Source: Kitasatospora viridis
Lineage (GTDB): Bacteria > Actinomycetota > Actinomycetes > Streptomycetales > Streptomycetaceae
DNA: 64,000 bases
Assembly (NCBI RefSeq): GCF_007829815.1
Contig: NZ_VIWT01000006.1
Span: forward strand, 248,001 to 312,000
Direction: 5' to 3'
In this document: piece after piece, positions 40,356-48,159 of the stretch
How positions within the stretch are numbered: the first letter of the stretch is position 1
Layout: every line of letters starts with the position of its first letter
Translations under genes and position numbers: made by a program
The notes under the pieces: model-generated
The model's database searches: none
What the model was told of the DNA's origin: nothing
Seen by the model: only the letters and a program-made list of their open reading frames with translations

Positions 40356-41068
40356 CCCTGCTCCAGGTCCGCGACCTGCGGGTGGTGATCGCCGGCTCGC
40401 ACGTCCTGCACGGCGTCGACCTCGACGTGGCCGACACCGGCGTGACCGCCCTGCTGGGGCGCAACGGCGCGGGCAAGACCAGCACCGTCAAGGCCGTGCT
40501 GGGCCTGGTGCCGCGCACCGGCAGCGCCCGGCTGGCCGGCCGCGAACTCACCGCGCTGCCAACTTATCTGATTGTCCGTCATGGCATCGGCTACGTGCCG
40601 GAGGACCGCGGCGTCTTCCCCGGACTCACCGTCGCGCAGAACCTGCGGCTGGCCGAGCGCGACGCCCGGCCCGACTACCCGCTGGTCCACCAGCTCTTCC
40701 CCGAACTCAAGAAGCGCGAGCGGCAGTTGGCCGGCACCCTGTCGGGCGGCCAGCAGCAGATGGTGGCCATCGGCCGCACCCTGCTGAACGGGAACCGGCT
40801 GATCATCGCCGACGAGCCCACCAAGGGCCTCGCCCCCAAGGTGGTGGCCGAGGTCGCCGACGCGCTGGCCCGGGTCGCCGAGCGCGTCCCCGTGCTGCTG
40901 GTCGAGCAGAACCTCGCCCTGGTCCGGCGGCTGGCCGGGCCCTGCACCGTGCTCGCCGACGGGCGCACCGCGCACCGCGGCGACACCGCCGAACTGCTCG
41001 CCGACGAGCCCGCCGCCCGCCGGCTGCTCGGCGTCGGCACCCACCGACCACCGGAGGGGAGCCCCTGA
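40352..41068 (+). CDS. LivF-type ABC transporter ATP-binding protein
   Basis: A 238-residue ABC ATPase with Walker A GRNGAGKTS, signature LSGGQQQMVAIGR, Walker B LIIADEPTKGLA and a VEQN segment, in which Gln takes the place of the switch His as in LivF proteins. GIGYVPEDRGVFPGLTV is the typical LivF Q-loop region. The GTG start at 40352 overlaps the stop of the LivG-like gene, and its own stop overlaps the next ATG by one base. Confidence 0.93.
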   Translation: MTLLQVRDLRVVIAGSHVLHGVDLDVADTGVTALLGRNGAGKTSTVKAVLGLVPRTGSARLAGRELTALPTYLIVRHGIGYVPEDRGVFPGLTVAQNLRLAERDARPDYPLVHQLFPELKKRERQLAGTLSGGQQQMVAIGRTLLNGNRLIIADEPTKGLAPKVVAEVADALARVAERVPVLLVEQNLALVRRLAGPCTVLADGRTAHRGDTAELLADEPAARRLLGVGTHRPPEGSP

Positions 41069-41934
41069 TGGGAACCTTCGTCCTGCTCGCCTGCACCGGC
41101 CTCGGCCTGGGCGCGCTGTACTTCCTGATCGCCGCCGGCCTGTCGCTGATCTTCGGCCTGATGGACGTGCTCAACCTCGCGCACGGCGCGCTGCTCTCCG
41201 TCGGCGGCTACGCCGCCTGGTGGGCCGCCACCGGTGGCGGAATGAGCTGCTGGCTCGCCGTGCCGTTCGGCACCGCGGTCGGCACGCTGGCCGCCGTACT
41301 GCTCGAACTCGCCCTGGTCCGGCCGCTCTACGGGCGGCCGAGGGAGCAGATCCTGGCCACCGTCGGCGTCGGCCTCGCCGTGCCCGCACTGCTGGCCGGC
41401 TTGTGGGGCGCCGACGCGCGGCCTTTCCCGCAGCCCGCCGTGCTGGCCGGCACCGTGCGGCTGCTCGGCGCCGTGGTGCCGCGCGACCGGTTCCTGCTGA
41501 TCGCCGCCGCGCTGCTCGTCCTGTTGGCCCTGCGGCTCTTCCTCGCCCGCACCCGGTACGGGCTGATCGTCCGGGCCGGGGTGGCGGACCGGGCCATGGT
41601 CACCGCGCTCGGCATCGACGTGCGCCGGGCGTTCACCCTGGTCTTCGCGATCGGGGGCGCGGCCGCCGCCCTCGGCGGGGCGCTGGCTGGCCTCTACTTC
41701 GGCTCGGTCAGCCCCGACCAGGGGCCCGGGCTGCTGATCTTCGCGTTCGTGGTGGTGGTGATGGGCGGGGCGGGCTCGGTCACCGGCGCCGCCGTCGCCT
41801 CGGTCGTGGTCGGCCTGGTCCAGCAGTTCGCCAACTACTACAGCGCCGCCGGGCTCGGCGACCTCGCCGTCGTCGTGCTGCTCGCCGTGCTGCTCCTGGT
41901 GCGCCCCGGCGGACTCACCGGGAGGCTCGCATGA
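41068..41934 (+). CDS. LivH-type ABC transporter permease
   Basis: A 288-residue membrane protein with about eight hydrophobic segments. The segments GLSLIFGLMDVLNLAHGALLSVGGYAAWW and VTALGIDVRRAFTLVFAIGGAAAALGGALAGLYFGSV are characteristic of LivH. It forms the translocation channel with the LivM-like permease. Overlaps at both ends with its neighbours indicate strict co-translation. Confidence 0.93.
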   Translation: MGTFVLLACTGLGLGALYFLIAAGLSLIFGLMDVLNLAHGALLSVGGYAAWWAATGGGMSCWLAVPFGTAVGTLAAVLLELALVRPLYGRPREQILATVGVGLAVPALLAGLWGADARPFPQPAVLAGTVRLLGAVVPRDRFLLIAAALLVLLALRLFLARTRYGLIVRAGVADRAMVTALGIDVRRAFTLVFAIGGAAAALGGALAGLYFGSVSPDQGPGLLIFAFVVVVMGGAGSVTGAAVASVVVGLVQQFANYYSAAGLGDLAVVVLLAVLLLVRPGGLTGRLA

Positions 41935-43031
41935 CCGCCGTCCTTGTTGGAACTGACGGCGCGTCAATTGTGCGGCGGATGCTGCGCCGGTGGCCGCTCG
42001 GACTGTTGCTCCTGCTGGCCGCCGCGCCCTACAGCGCGCTGCCCGTGCCCGGGCTGCTCGACGGCCCGCTGGGCAGCCCCGGCAGCCTCCAACTGATCGC
42101 GCTCTGCCTGATCTACGGCGGCCTCGCCACCAGTTACGACCTGCTGCTCGGCCACACCGGCCTGCTCTCCTTCGGGCACGCGCTCTACTTCGCCACCGGC
42201 CTGTACGCCACCGACCTGGCCATGCTGGAGCTCCACCTGCCCTTCGCGGCAGCGGTGTTGGCCGGCATCGGCGCCGCGCTGCTGCTCGCCCTGCTGCTCG
42301 GCGCGGCGAGCCTGCGGGTGACCGGGATCGGGTTCTCCATGGTGACCCTGGCCTTCGCCCAGGCCGGCGCGATCCTGGTGCAGCGCGACCCGGGCGGGCT
42401 GACCGGCGGGGAGGAGGGCCGCGCCGTGCCGGCCGACCGGCTGCCCGGCGCGCTGGTGGGGATCGGCAACACCGCCAACCTGTACTGGATCGCATTGGCG
42501 TACCTGGTCCTCGTCCTCGCGGTGGTGCGCTGGACGGTGGGCTCGCCCGTCGGCCGGGTGCTGGCGGGCATCCGGGAGAACGAACGCCGGGTCGAGGTGC
42601 TGGGCCTGCGCCCCTACGGGTACAAGCTGGTCGCCTTCGTGATCGCCGGCGGCCTGGCGGGCGCCGGGGGAGCGGTGTACCTGCTGCTCACCGGCGGCGC
42701 CACCCCGCAGGCCGCGAGCTCCGACGCCACGCTCGCGCTGCTGGTGATGGTGGTGCTCGGCGGCTCGGGCACCCGGTGGGGGCCGCTGCTCGGCGGCCTG
42801 CTCTACACCTGGGCCGCCCACCGGCTCGGCGACCTCGCCAACTCGACGGACGTGGCGGGCCTGCCGGCCGTGCTGCGGGTGCCGCTCTCGCAGCCGCTGT
42901 TCCTGCTCGGCGCGTTGTTCGTCGCCGTGGTGTACCTGCTGCCCGGCGGCCTGGCCAAGCTGCCCGCCCGGATCAGGACGACCTCCCCGCTCACTTCCCT
43001 GCCTGCTTCCCGATCGGTCCGAGGAGAATGA
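41931..43031 (+). CDS. LivM-type ABC transporter permease
   Basis: A 366-residue membrane protein with about nine to ten hydrophobic segments. LICLIYGGLA-like start, DLLLGHTGLLSFGHALYFATGLY, and GIRENERRVEVLGLRPYGYKLVAFVIAGGLAGAGGAVYLLL are LivM signatures. The first 17 residues (MTAVLVGTDGASIVRRM) are unusual and encode a TGACG-N3-CGTCA palindrome; a later start would remove it, but the ATGA overlap with livH favours this ATG. It ends in an ATGA overlap with the esterase gene. Confidence 0.92.
   Translation: MTAVLVGTDGASIVRRMLRRWPLGLLLLLAAAPYSALPVPGLLDGPLGSPGSLQLIALCLIYGGLATSYDLLLGHTGLLSFGHALYFATGLYATDLAMLELHLPFAAAVLAGIGAALLLALLLGAASLRVTGIGFSMVTLAFAQAGAILVQRDPGGLTGGEEGRAVPADRLPGALVGIGNTANLYWIALAYLVLVLAVVRWTVGSPVGRVLAGIRENERRVEVLGLRPYGYKLVAFVIAGGLAGAGGAVYLLLTGGATPQAASSDATLALLVMVVLGGSGTRWGPLLGGLLYTWAAHRLGDLANSTDVAGLPAVLRVPLSQPLFLLGALFVAVVYLLPGGLAKLPARIRTTSPLTSLPASRSVRGE
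41954..41966. repeat. TGACG-N3-CGTCA palindrome, copy 6
   Basis: TGACGGCGCGTCA inside the first 12 codons of the LivM-like permease gene. Confidence 0.45.
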
Positions 43032-44302
43032 TGACCAAGGTGGTGACCGTACCGGGCGCCGAACGGCAGCGCGGCGCGGTGCTCGACGACCTGACGACCC
43101 GTGGGACGGTGGCGAGCGGGCACACCGTGACCGAGGACTGGGCGTACCTGCACGCCTCGGCCACGCCGCCGCCCGAGCGGGTGCCGGGTGTGCAGCTCGA
43201 CGGCTGCTTCAAGTCCGGGAGCCAACTGAATCCGCATCACGGCTGGCACCGGGACGCCCAGTTCGTCATCCGGCTTCCTGACGAGTGGAACGGCGGGCTG
43301 GTGGTCACCGCCGCGCCCGGGATCCGCCGGCAGTACGCGGCCGACCGGCTGATCGGCGACTGGGTGCTGGCGCGCGGCTACGCGTACGCGGCGAGCGACA
43401 AGGGTAACTCGGGCCCGCACTTCCACACTGCGGGCCGCGCCCCGGGGGATGCGGTGGCGCAGTGGGGCTACCGGATGCGCGAACTCGCTCTGGCAGCACG
43501 GGAGACGGTGCGCCGACACTACGGCGCCGAGCCGCGGCGCTGCTACGCCACCGGGCTCTCCAACGGCGGCTACCTGACCAGGCTGCAACTGGAGCGCCAC
43601 CCGGACCTGTACGACGGCGGGGTCGACTGGTCGGGGCCGCTCTGGCTGGCCGAGGGGCCCAACCTGCTGACCCACCTGCCCGCCTGGCTCGCCCACTACC
43701 CCCGGTACCGGGACTCGGGTGACCCCGACGCACACGCCCGGCTGCTCGAAGCCGGGCTCCCGGCGGGCTCGGAGTTCCTCTGGGAGGTGCACCACCGGAC
43801 CTACTGGGACTTCACCCAGCGCACCTACCGCGCCGTCTTCGACCCCGACCACCCGGGCCCGGGCCTGCCGCCGGAGGGCCTCGCCTTCGCCCGCCCCGGC
43901 GAGCCCGGCGCCGACGCGGACTACGACTACGCGGCGCGGCCGTTGGCCGTCCACGACGCGGTCTCCCGCGTGTCGCTCACGGGCGCGCTCGGCCGCCCAC
44001 TGCTCTCGCTGCACGGCACGCTGGACGCACTGCTGCCGATCGGGCCCCACTCGGACCGCTACGCCGCACTGGTCACCGAGGCCGGCCGGGGGCACCTGCA
44101 CCGGCAGTACCGCATCGAGGGCGGCAACCACGTGGACGGGTTCTGTGATGTCTTCCCGGGCAGGCTGCGGCCGATGCTGCCCGCGTACCGGGCGGCGTTC
44201 GAGGCGCTGGAGGCGTGGGTGGAGCGGGGAGTGGAACCGCCGGACAGTCGAACTGTGGTGTGGGGAGGGGAAGTCGACGGAGCTGATGTCCTGATCCGGT
44301 GA
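43028..44302 (+). CDS. Tannase/feruloyl-esterase-like alpha/beta hydrolase
   Basis: A 424-residue alpha/beta hydrolase. It has FVIRLPDEWNGGLVVTAAPG, the nucleophile elbow CYATGLSNGGYLTRLQLERHPDLYDGG (Ser in G-L-S-N-G), an acid after LLSLHGTLDALLPIG and the final His in EGGNHVDGF. This is the tannase/feruloyl-esterase or hydroxyalkanoate-oligomer hydrolase type. No signal peptide, so it acts on an imported ester. It is coupled to the LivM-like gene (ATGA at 43028), which suggests that the transporter brings in its substrate. The last about 15 residues (GGEVDGADVLIR) are encoded by a 45-bp repeat also present at 45333, so the natural C-terminus was probably replaced by recombination. Confidence 0.82.
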   Translation: MMTKVVTVPGAERQRGAVLDDLTTRGTVASGHTVTEDWAYLHASATPPPERVPGVQLDGCFKSGSQLNPHHGWHRDAQFVIRLPDEWNGGLVVTAAPGIRRQYAADRLIGDWVLARGYAYAASDKGNSGPHFHTAGRAPGDAVAQWGYRMRELALAARETVRRHYGAEPRRCYATGLSNGGYLTRLQLERHPDLYDGGVDWSGPLWLAEGPNLLTHLPAWLAHYPRYRDSGDPDAHARLLEAGLPAGSEFLWEVHHRTYWDFTQRTYRAVFDPDHPGPGLPPEGLAFARPGEPGADADYDYAARPLAVHDAVSRVSLTGALGRPLLSLHGTLDALLPIGPHSDRYAALVTEAGRGHLHRQYRIEGGNHVDGFCDVFPGRLRPMLPAYRAAFEALEAWVERGVEPPDSRTVVWGGEVDGADVLIR

Positions 44303-44303
44303 G
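44259..44303 (+). repeat. 45-bp direct repeat, left copy
   Basis: Matches 45333-45377 with two substitutions; 36 bases are identical without a break. In the right copy it is the promoter-proximal region of the XRE/TPR gene; here it supplies the end of the esterase gene. Confidence 0.9.
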
Positions 44304-44309
44304 GTGCTT

Positions 44310-44399
44310 GGTGAGCTTGTGCGAGGACTGGTGTCCGGTCCCGCCTCGGTACAGCCTGCCGTCCGCCGGCTGGCGACCGTGGTGGGGCTTGCTGCCTGA
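44310..44399 (+). pseudogene. C-terminal remnant of an XRE/TPR paralogue
   Basis: Twenty-nine codons and a stop, reading GELVRGLVSGPASVQPAVRR then LATVVGLAA. They match the last residues of the intact XRE/TPR protein (HELVRGLLSGPASVQPVARR then LATVTGLAA at 46532-46620). Similarity continues about 45 bases beyond the stop. The 45-bp repeat that precedes the intact gene also precedes this remnant, so the body of a second copy was deleted. Confidence 0.85.
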
Positions 44400-44477
44400 C
44401 GGGTTCTTTAGGTACAGACTGTGCCCGTTGCCAGCTCTGAGTGGGCGCCGAGGAGTCCGATGGAGGAGCGTGGAATC

Positions 44478-44807
44478 ATGCCTCGCATGGCATCAGAGGT
44501 CTGGGAAGACGAGGGTGAGCCCTACCACTTCCAGTGGGCGCACGTGGACTCCGAGGAAGCCTGGATCTTCGAGCTGAGTGAGGGGCGTCGAGCACCCGCT
44601 TCCTGGTCCGGGACACCGCAAGAGAAGACTGTCATGCCCGGCACCATGATGGTCGCCGTGGTCGCCCATGATCCGGACGTCGAGAAGCCGCCCTATGTTC
44701 GCTTCGATCCGGGGCCGACAGTCCCGTTCGAGTTGATGAAGCGCTTCGTTGGTCGTGTCGCCGAGATATTGGACAACGGCTTCGAGACCCAACCGCCTGC
44801 TTACTGA
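44478..44807 (+). CDS. Hypothetical protein in a rearranged region
   Basis: A 109-residue protein (MPRMASEVWEDEGEPYHFQW onwards, with VMPGTMMVAVVAHDPDVEKPPYVRFDPGPTVPFELMKRFVGRVAEIL). I do not recognise a domain. ATG at 44478 is preferred because GGAGGAG lies at a good distance; an in-frame ATG at 44460 is possible. Codon use is weaker in third-position GC than in the flanking operon, in keeping with a mobile or foreign origin. It lies between the deleted XRE copy and two transposase remnants. Confidence 0.55.
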   Translation: MPRMASEVWEDEGEPYHFQWAHVDSEEAWIFELSEGRRAPASWSGTPQEKTVMPGTMMVAVVAHDPDVEKPPYVRFDPGPTVPFELMKRFVGRVAEILDNGFETQPPAY

Positions 44808-44850
44808 ACTTGAATGGGTGATGTCCGAGCTGTTCGCCTGACAGTGGTCT

Positions 44851-45055
44851 GTTGAACGCTTCGAGAGTAGGCGGAAGAACTGGGAGATCGCCGCCGCGCT
44901 GCGGGTCAGCAAGCGGTCCGTGGAGTGGTGGTGCTGCCGGGGTCCTGTCGGAGGGATCGCCGGGCCGGCCCAGGTTCAGTCGAGCGCAGATCGCCGGGCT
45001 GGAGCGGGAGTTGGAGCGCGGTCCGCTGGTCCGTGGGGCAAGGGTTTGGAAGCCG
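44851..45055 (+). pseudogene. IS630-type transposase N-terminal remnant
   Basis: The frame at 44851 gives VERFESRRKNWEIAAALRVS then KRSVEWW, the helix-turn-helix of IS630-family transposases (A-x-x-L-x-V-S-x-x-S-V-x-x-W). A frameshift then leads to GVLSEGSPGRPRFSRAQIAG and LERELERGPLVRGARVW, the expected continuation. The catalytic domain is absent. Confidence 0.65.
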
Positions 45056-45061
45056 CGATGG

Positions 45062-45330
45062 GCTCCCCTTCGTCCTTGTGCGGCTGGCCGGACGGCGCCC
45101 CAAGCCTTCCCCGGACGGCACGATCCCGCTCACTTGGCTGATCGCGCAGTGGCCCGAGGGCCGGGCGGAGCCGGTCAAGTACTGGATCTCCAACCTGCCC
45201 GCCGACATCCCCGCCAAGGACCTGGTCCAGCTGGCCAAGTCACGCTGATCGAGCACGACTGCCGTGAGCTGAAGACCTGTCTGGGACTGGACCTGACTCT
45301 CTATCAGGGCTTGGCACTCCTACGACACCA
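45062..45330 (+). pseudogene. IS701/IS4-type transposase C-terminal remnant
   Basis: One frame reads GRAEPVKYWISNLPADIPAK then DLVQLAKSR and stops; another continues LIEHDCRELKTCLGLDLTLY. Intact relatives have an uninterrupted KYW-x-S-x-LP, LA-x-x-R-W-x-IE-x-D-Y-R-E-x-K segment, so a small deletion has broken the gene. It ends directly against the right 45-bp repeat. Confidence 0.65.
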
Positions 45331-45332
45331 CC

Positions 45333-45377
45333 TGTGGGGAGGGGAAGTCGACGGAGCTGATGTCCTGACTCGGTGAG
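45333..45377 (+). repeat. 45-bp direct repeat, right copy
   Basis: Right-hand copy of the repeat at 44259-44303. It contains the -35-like element of the XRE/TPR promoter. Confidence 0.9.
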
Positions 45378-45393
45378 TTTCTCCTCCTACCCT
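45365..45393 (+). promoter_or_regulatory. Leaderless promoter of the XRE/TPR gene
   Basis: -35-like CTGACT (45365-45370), 17-base spacer, -10-like TACCCT (45388-45393), then six bases to ATG at 45400. The absence of a ribosome-binding site at 45400 agrees with a leaderless message. Confidence 0.45.
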
Positions 45394-45399
45394 TACGTC

Positions 45400-46620
45400 A
45401 TGGCTATGGCTGTTGATCCGACGCTGTCCGTAGGCCAGCGAATCAAGCATTTCAGGAAGCGTGCGGGCAAGTCCCGTGCAGCGCTGGCCGGGTCGGTGGG
45501 CCGGTCGGAGGGGTGGCTCAAGGCTGTCGAGAACGGGCGGCTCCTGCTCCCGAGCCTGCCCACGCTGGTGAAGATCGCCGAGCACCTGGGGATCGCTGAC
45601 CCGGGGGCGCTCATCGGGGACCTCTCGCTGCCCACTGCGATGTTTTCGGGCGCTGAACACGCGGCGCTGTCGGTGGTTCGGCGCGTGATCGACACGGCCC
45701 CGCTCGGCCTCTCGGCTGGTCCGGCGCCGGACGTCCGCCAGGTGGCGGACCAGGTGACGGCGGGGTGGACGGCCCGTAACTCGCGCGGGGACCACCGCAC
45801 GGCGCTCGGGGAACTGCTGCCCTCGCTGGTACCGGTGGCGTCCGTTGCGGCGTCGCATCCCGAGTGCGCTGATCGCCGCCAGGCTGAGGTGCTGTACGCC
45901 TCGACGCTGAACCTGGTGCAGATGTTCGCCGCCTACCAGGGGGACGGCAATCTGGTCTGGCGGGTCGCGGAGCGGTCACTCGCGACTGCTCGGGCCTCGG
46001 GAGACCTGGCCGCCATCGGCCAGTCGTGCTGGTTCCTCGTCGAGGCCTTCCGCCAGTCCGGCCAGTGGGACAGCGCGCAGGCGCTCGCGGAGGAGGCGAT
46101 GCGGCTGCTCGACCCGGTTCGCACTGAGTCTCCCCAACTTGCCGCCGCCTGGGCCGACATGGCGTTCCATGCTGCAATCACTCACGCGCGGGCCGGAGAG
46201 GCCGGTTCGGCCTGGGGTTGGTTCGACCGAGCGGAGCGAGCGGCGAGGATGCTGCCCGGCGGGTTCTGGCAGTCGGCGACGTCGGGCTCCGTCAGGGTGA
46301 TCCCCGTGCACGCCGTCACCGTCGCGGTCGAGCTTCGACAGGTCGGTACGGCGCTTAGGTGGGCTGGCCGGGTAGCGCCGGACGACATTCCGTCGCGCCC
46401 CCGCAGGGCTCGACACCTGATCGAGGTGTCCCGCGCCTTCGCGCTGCGCGGAGAGCCCGAAGCGGTCGCGTCGACGCTTTCGGATGCGGCGCTGGCGGCG
46501 GGCGAGACGGTGCGCTGGAACAGGGAAGCCCATGAGCTTGTGCGGGGACTGCTCTCTGGTCCCGCCTCAGTACAGCCTGTTGCCCGCCGGCTGGCGACCG
46601 TGACGGGGCTTGCTGCCTGA
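45400..46620 (+). CDS. XRE-family regulator with TPR-like domain
   Basis: A protein of about 406 residues. The N-terminal HTH is LSVGQRIKHFRKRAGKSRAALAGSVGRSEGWLKAVENGRLLLPSLPTLVKIAEHLGI. The remainder is helical with repeat-like units (AEVLYASTLNLVQMFAAYQG, SLATARASGDLAAIGQSCWFLVEAFRQSGQWDSAQALAEEA and others), as in XRE-TPR regulators that bind peptide or small-molecule signals. ATG 45400 is chosen from the promoter spacing; GTG at 45373 would extend it by nine residues. A C-terminal fragment of a close paralogue lies at 44310, so the unit was once duplicated. Confidence 0.85.
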   Translation: MAMAVDPTLSVGQRIKHFRKRAGKSRAALAGSVGRSEGWLKAVENGRLLLPSLPTLVKIAEHLGIADPGALIGDLSLPTAMFSGAEHAALSVVRRVIDTAPLGLSAGPAPDVRQVADQVTAGWTARNSRGDHRTALGELLPSLVPVASVAASHPECADRRQAEVLYASTLNLVQMFAAYQGDGNLVWRVAERSLATARASGDLAAIGQSCWFLVEAFRQSGQWDSAQALAEEAMRLLDPVRTESPQLAAAWADMAFHAAITHARAGEAGSAWGWFDRAERAARMLPGGFWQSATSGSVRVIPVHAVTVAVELRQVGTALRWAGRVAPDDIPSRPRRARHLIEVSRAFALRGEPEAVASTLSDAALAAGETVRWNREAHELVRGLLSGPASVQPVARRLATVTGLAA

Positions 46621-46783
46621 CAAGTTCTCAGAGGGTACAAACTGTGCCCTTTGCTGGCTCTGAGTGCCCGTTACTTCTCAGGAAGTGACAGGTGCTCAGT
46701 GCAGTCGGGGTGGAGTTGCCCGTGGTAGCGCCGAACTGGCGGGAGTGCCGGTGTGTGCGGTGTCTGGTGAGTGGCGGTCCGGG

Positions 46784-46933
46784 ATGGGCAAGCGTCGCGC
46801 GTCGCGCGCTGACGGCTCGTCCGAGGCGTGTCAGACCTGCGAGGAGCTGGCCGCTTTGGAAGTGGCGGAGGGTCGTTCGAATCAGGCGGTTGCTTCTGCG
46901 ATTGACTCGGCTCGGGCGATCCACGTTTCTTGA
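46784..46933 (+). CDS. Possible 49-residue CxxC protein
   Basis: A short frame (MGKRRASRADGSSEACQTCE then ELAALEVAEGRSNQAVASAI and a short tail) ending 35 bases before a terminator stem. It has a C-x-x-C pair, and codon usage is plausible. In-frame GTG codons upstream could lengthen it. No ribosome-binding site decides the start. Whether it is translated is unclear. Confidence 0.35.
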   Translation: MGKRRASRADGSSEACQTCEELAALEVAEGRSNQAVASAIDSARAIHVS

Positions 46934-46968
46934 TGCCTGGGCCGCCGTAGCCCGATTCAAAAGATAAA

Positions 46969-46990
46969 GCCCCCACCTTTCGGTGAGGGC
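46969..46990. terminator. Bidirectional terminator
   Basis: Stem GCCCCCACC (46969-46977) / GGTGAGGGC (46982-46990) with a TTTC loop and one mismatch, flanked by an A-rich run on the left (AAAAGATAAA) and a T-rich run on the right (TTCTCTGTGTTTT). It separates the plus-strand XRE/TPR unit from the convergent DUF397 gene. Confidence 0.8.
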
Positions 46991-47011
46991 TTCTCTGTGT
47001 TTTGAGTCGAA

Positions 47012-47209
47012 TCACACGAAGTGGTCGAACTCCCCAGCCTTTGCGCCCTTGATGAAAGCGTCAAGCTTCGCCTGAGTGGTCGTCACGATGACGCTCGGGT
47101 CATCGCTCTCACGCATCACGATCATGCCATTCCCGGCGTCTGCGACCTCGATGCAGTTCCCGTTATTACCCTGAGAGAAGGTAGACTTCTGCCAGTCGTA
47201 GTCACTCAT
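47012..47209 (-). CDS. DUF397 domain protein
   Basis: A 65-residue DUF397 protein: WQKSTFSQGNNGNCIEVAD, MIVMRESDDPSVIV, AKLDAFIKGAKAGEFDHFV. These small proteins are encoded beside XRE-DUF5753 regulators in streptomycetes (for example in the whiJ and abaA-like loci) and are thought to be their antagonists or partners. It starts ten bases after the stop of the XRE gene, so it is co-transcribed with it. Confidence 0.93.
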   Translation of the reverse strand: MSDYDWQKSTFSQGNNGNCIEVADAGNGMIVMRESDDPSVIVTTTQAKLDAFIKGAKAGEFDHFV

Positions 47210-47219
47210 GAGTTTCCTT

Positions 47220-48098
47220 TCACAGCTGGTACATCACGTGCTGAATCAAACCCCAAGAGTCGCGCTCAGGACGCTCTCGAAGACTCATCATACTAATCGG
47301 AGGCAGTGACAGTTTCGCCAGTTGATCGAAGGTCGCTTCGTAGCTGTCGATCTCCTCTGGGCCAGTCAAGAACTCCGCCCGGTCTGGATGGTCAATCCCG
47401 ACCGTCGCCAGTCGCCGTTCGGCCGGTTCGCAGATGAAGAATGGTGCGGCGTAGGGGCTGTAGCCCTGTACCGTGAACGGCATGATCTGAATCGTAATAT
47501 TAGGCCGTTCGGCCATCTCGATCAGATGGACAAGCTGCCTACGGCTCACATCCTTGCCCGCGAATCGGGCCAGAAGCGCGGCTTCATGAATGACAAAGTG
47601 GCATTCGGGGGCGTCTGGCATTTCGAGGACGGCCTGGCGTGCCAGTCGAAAAGCGAGCCCGGTTTCCTGGTCCTTTAGTGGGTTGTACGTGTGCCGGAAG
47701 ACGGCCCTGCCATAGTCCGGAGTTTGCAGCAGTCCCGGGATGTGGAAGGTTTCATATGTGATGATTCGCCTTGCGCTTGCGTCCATCTCCGCAATGTCGA
47801 GAGAGTGCTGCGGCATTCGCTTCTGGTAGCTGGACCACCAGTCGGCGACGTTCGGTGACTCAAGCGCCAGGAGGCCGGCAATGTACGCCTCATCTTTGCA
47901 CCCGTAGGCCGTCATGAGCGTTCTCACTCGATCGGGTGAAATGGCCGTGCGACCAGCCTCGATGTGACTCAGGTGCGGTGTGCTCAGATCTATCAGTTCG
48001 CCGGCCTCGCGCAGCTTGACGCGTGCCTTCTCCCGCGCAGTACGCAGCTCGGCTCCAAGTCGGCGTTGCCGCTCGCTGACGGTACTCCTGAGCGCCAT
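47220..48098 (-). CDS. WhiJ-like XRE-DUF5753 regulator
   Basis: A 292-residue regulator. The HTH is LGAELRTAREKARVKLREAGELIDLSTPHLSHIEAGRTAISPDRVR. DUF5753 follows with WWSSYQKRMPQHSLDIAEMDASARRIITYETFHIPGLLQTPDYGRAVFRHTYNP, CHFVIHEAALLARFAG and ITIQIMPFTVQGYSPYAAPFFICEPAERRLATVGIDH. ATG at 48098 has GGGGAGG upstream. GC content is visibly lower than the window average, which suggests later acquisition. It heads a two-gene unit with the DUF397 gene and diverges from an RsbW-like ATPase. A large palindrome lies in the shared promoter gap. Confidence 0.92.
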   Translation of the reverse strand: MALRSTVSERQRRLGAELRTAREKARVKLREAGELIDLSTPHLSHIEAGRTAISPDRVRTLMTAYGCKDEAYIAGLLALESPNVADWWSSYQKRMPQHSLDIAEMDASARRIITYETFHIPGLLQTPDYGRAVFRHTYNPLKDQETGLAFRLARQAVLEMPDAPECHFVIHEAALLARFAGKDVSRRQLVHLIEMAERPNITIQIMPFTVQGYSPYAAPFFICEPAERRLATVGIDHPDRAEFLTGPEEIDSYEATFDQLAKLSLPPISMMSLRERPERDSWGLIQHVMYQL

Positions 48099-48159
48099 GT
48101 CGTGGCCTCCCCTCTGATGTGCAGTCTTGCCGCTGAACGGCCTACAGCGCCAGCTCCCT

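Noticed and set aside
46692..46967. Second frame over the small CxxC ORF
   Set aside because: It has no recognisable protein pattern and runs into the terminator region; only the 46784-46933 frame has plausible codon usage.
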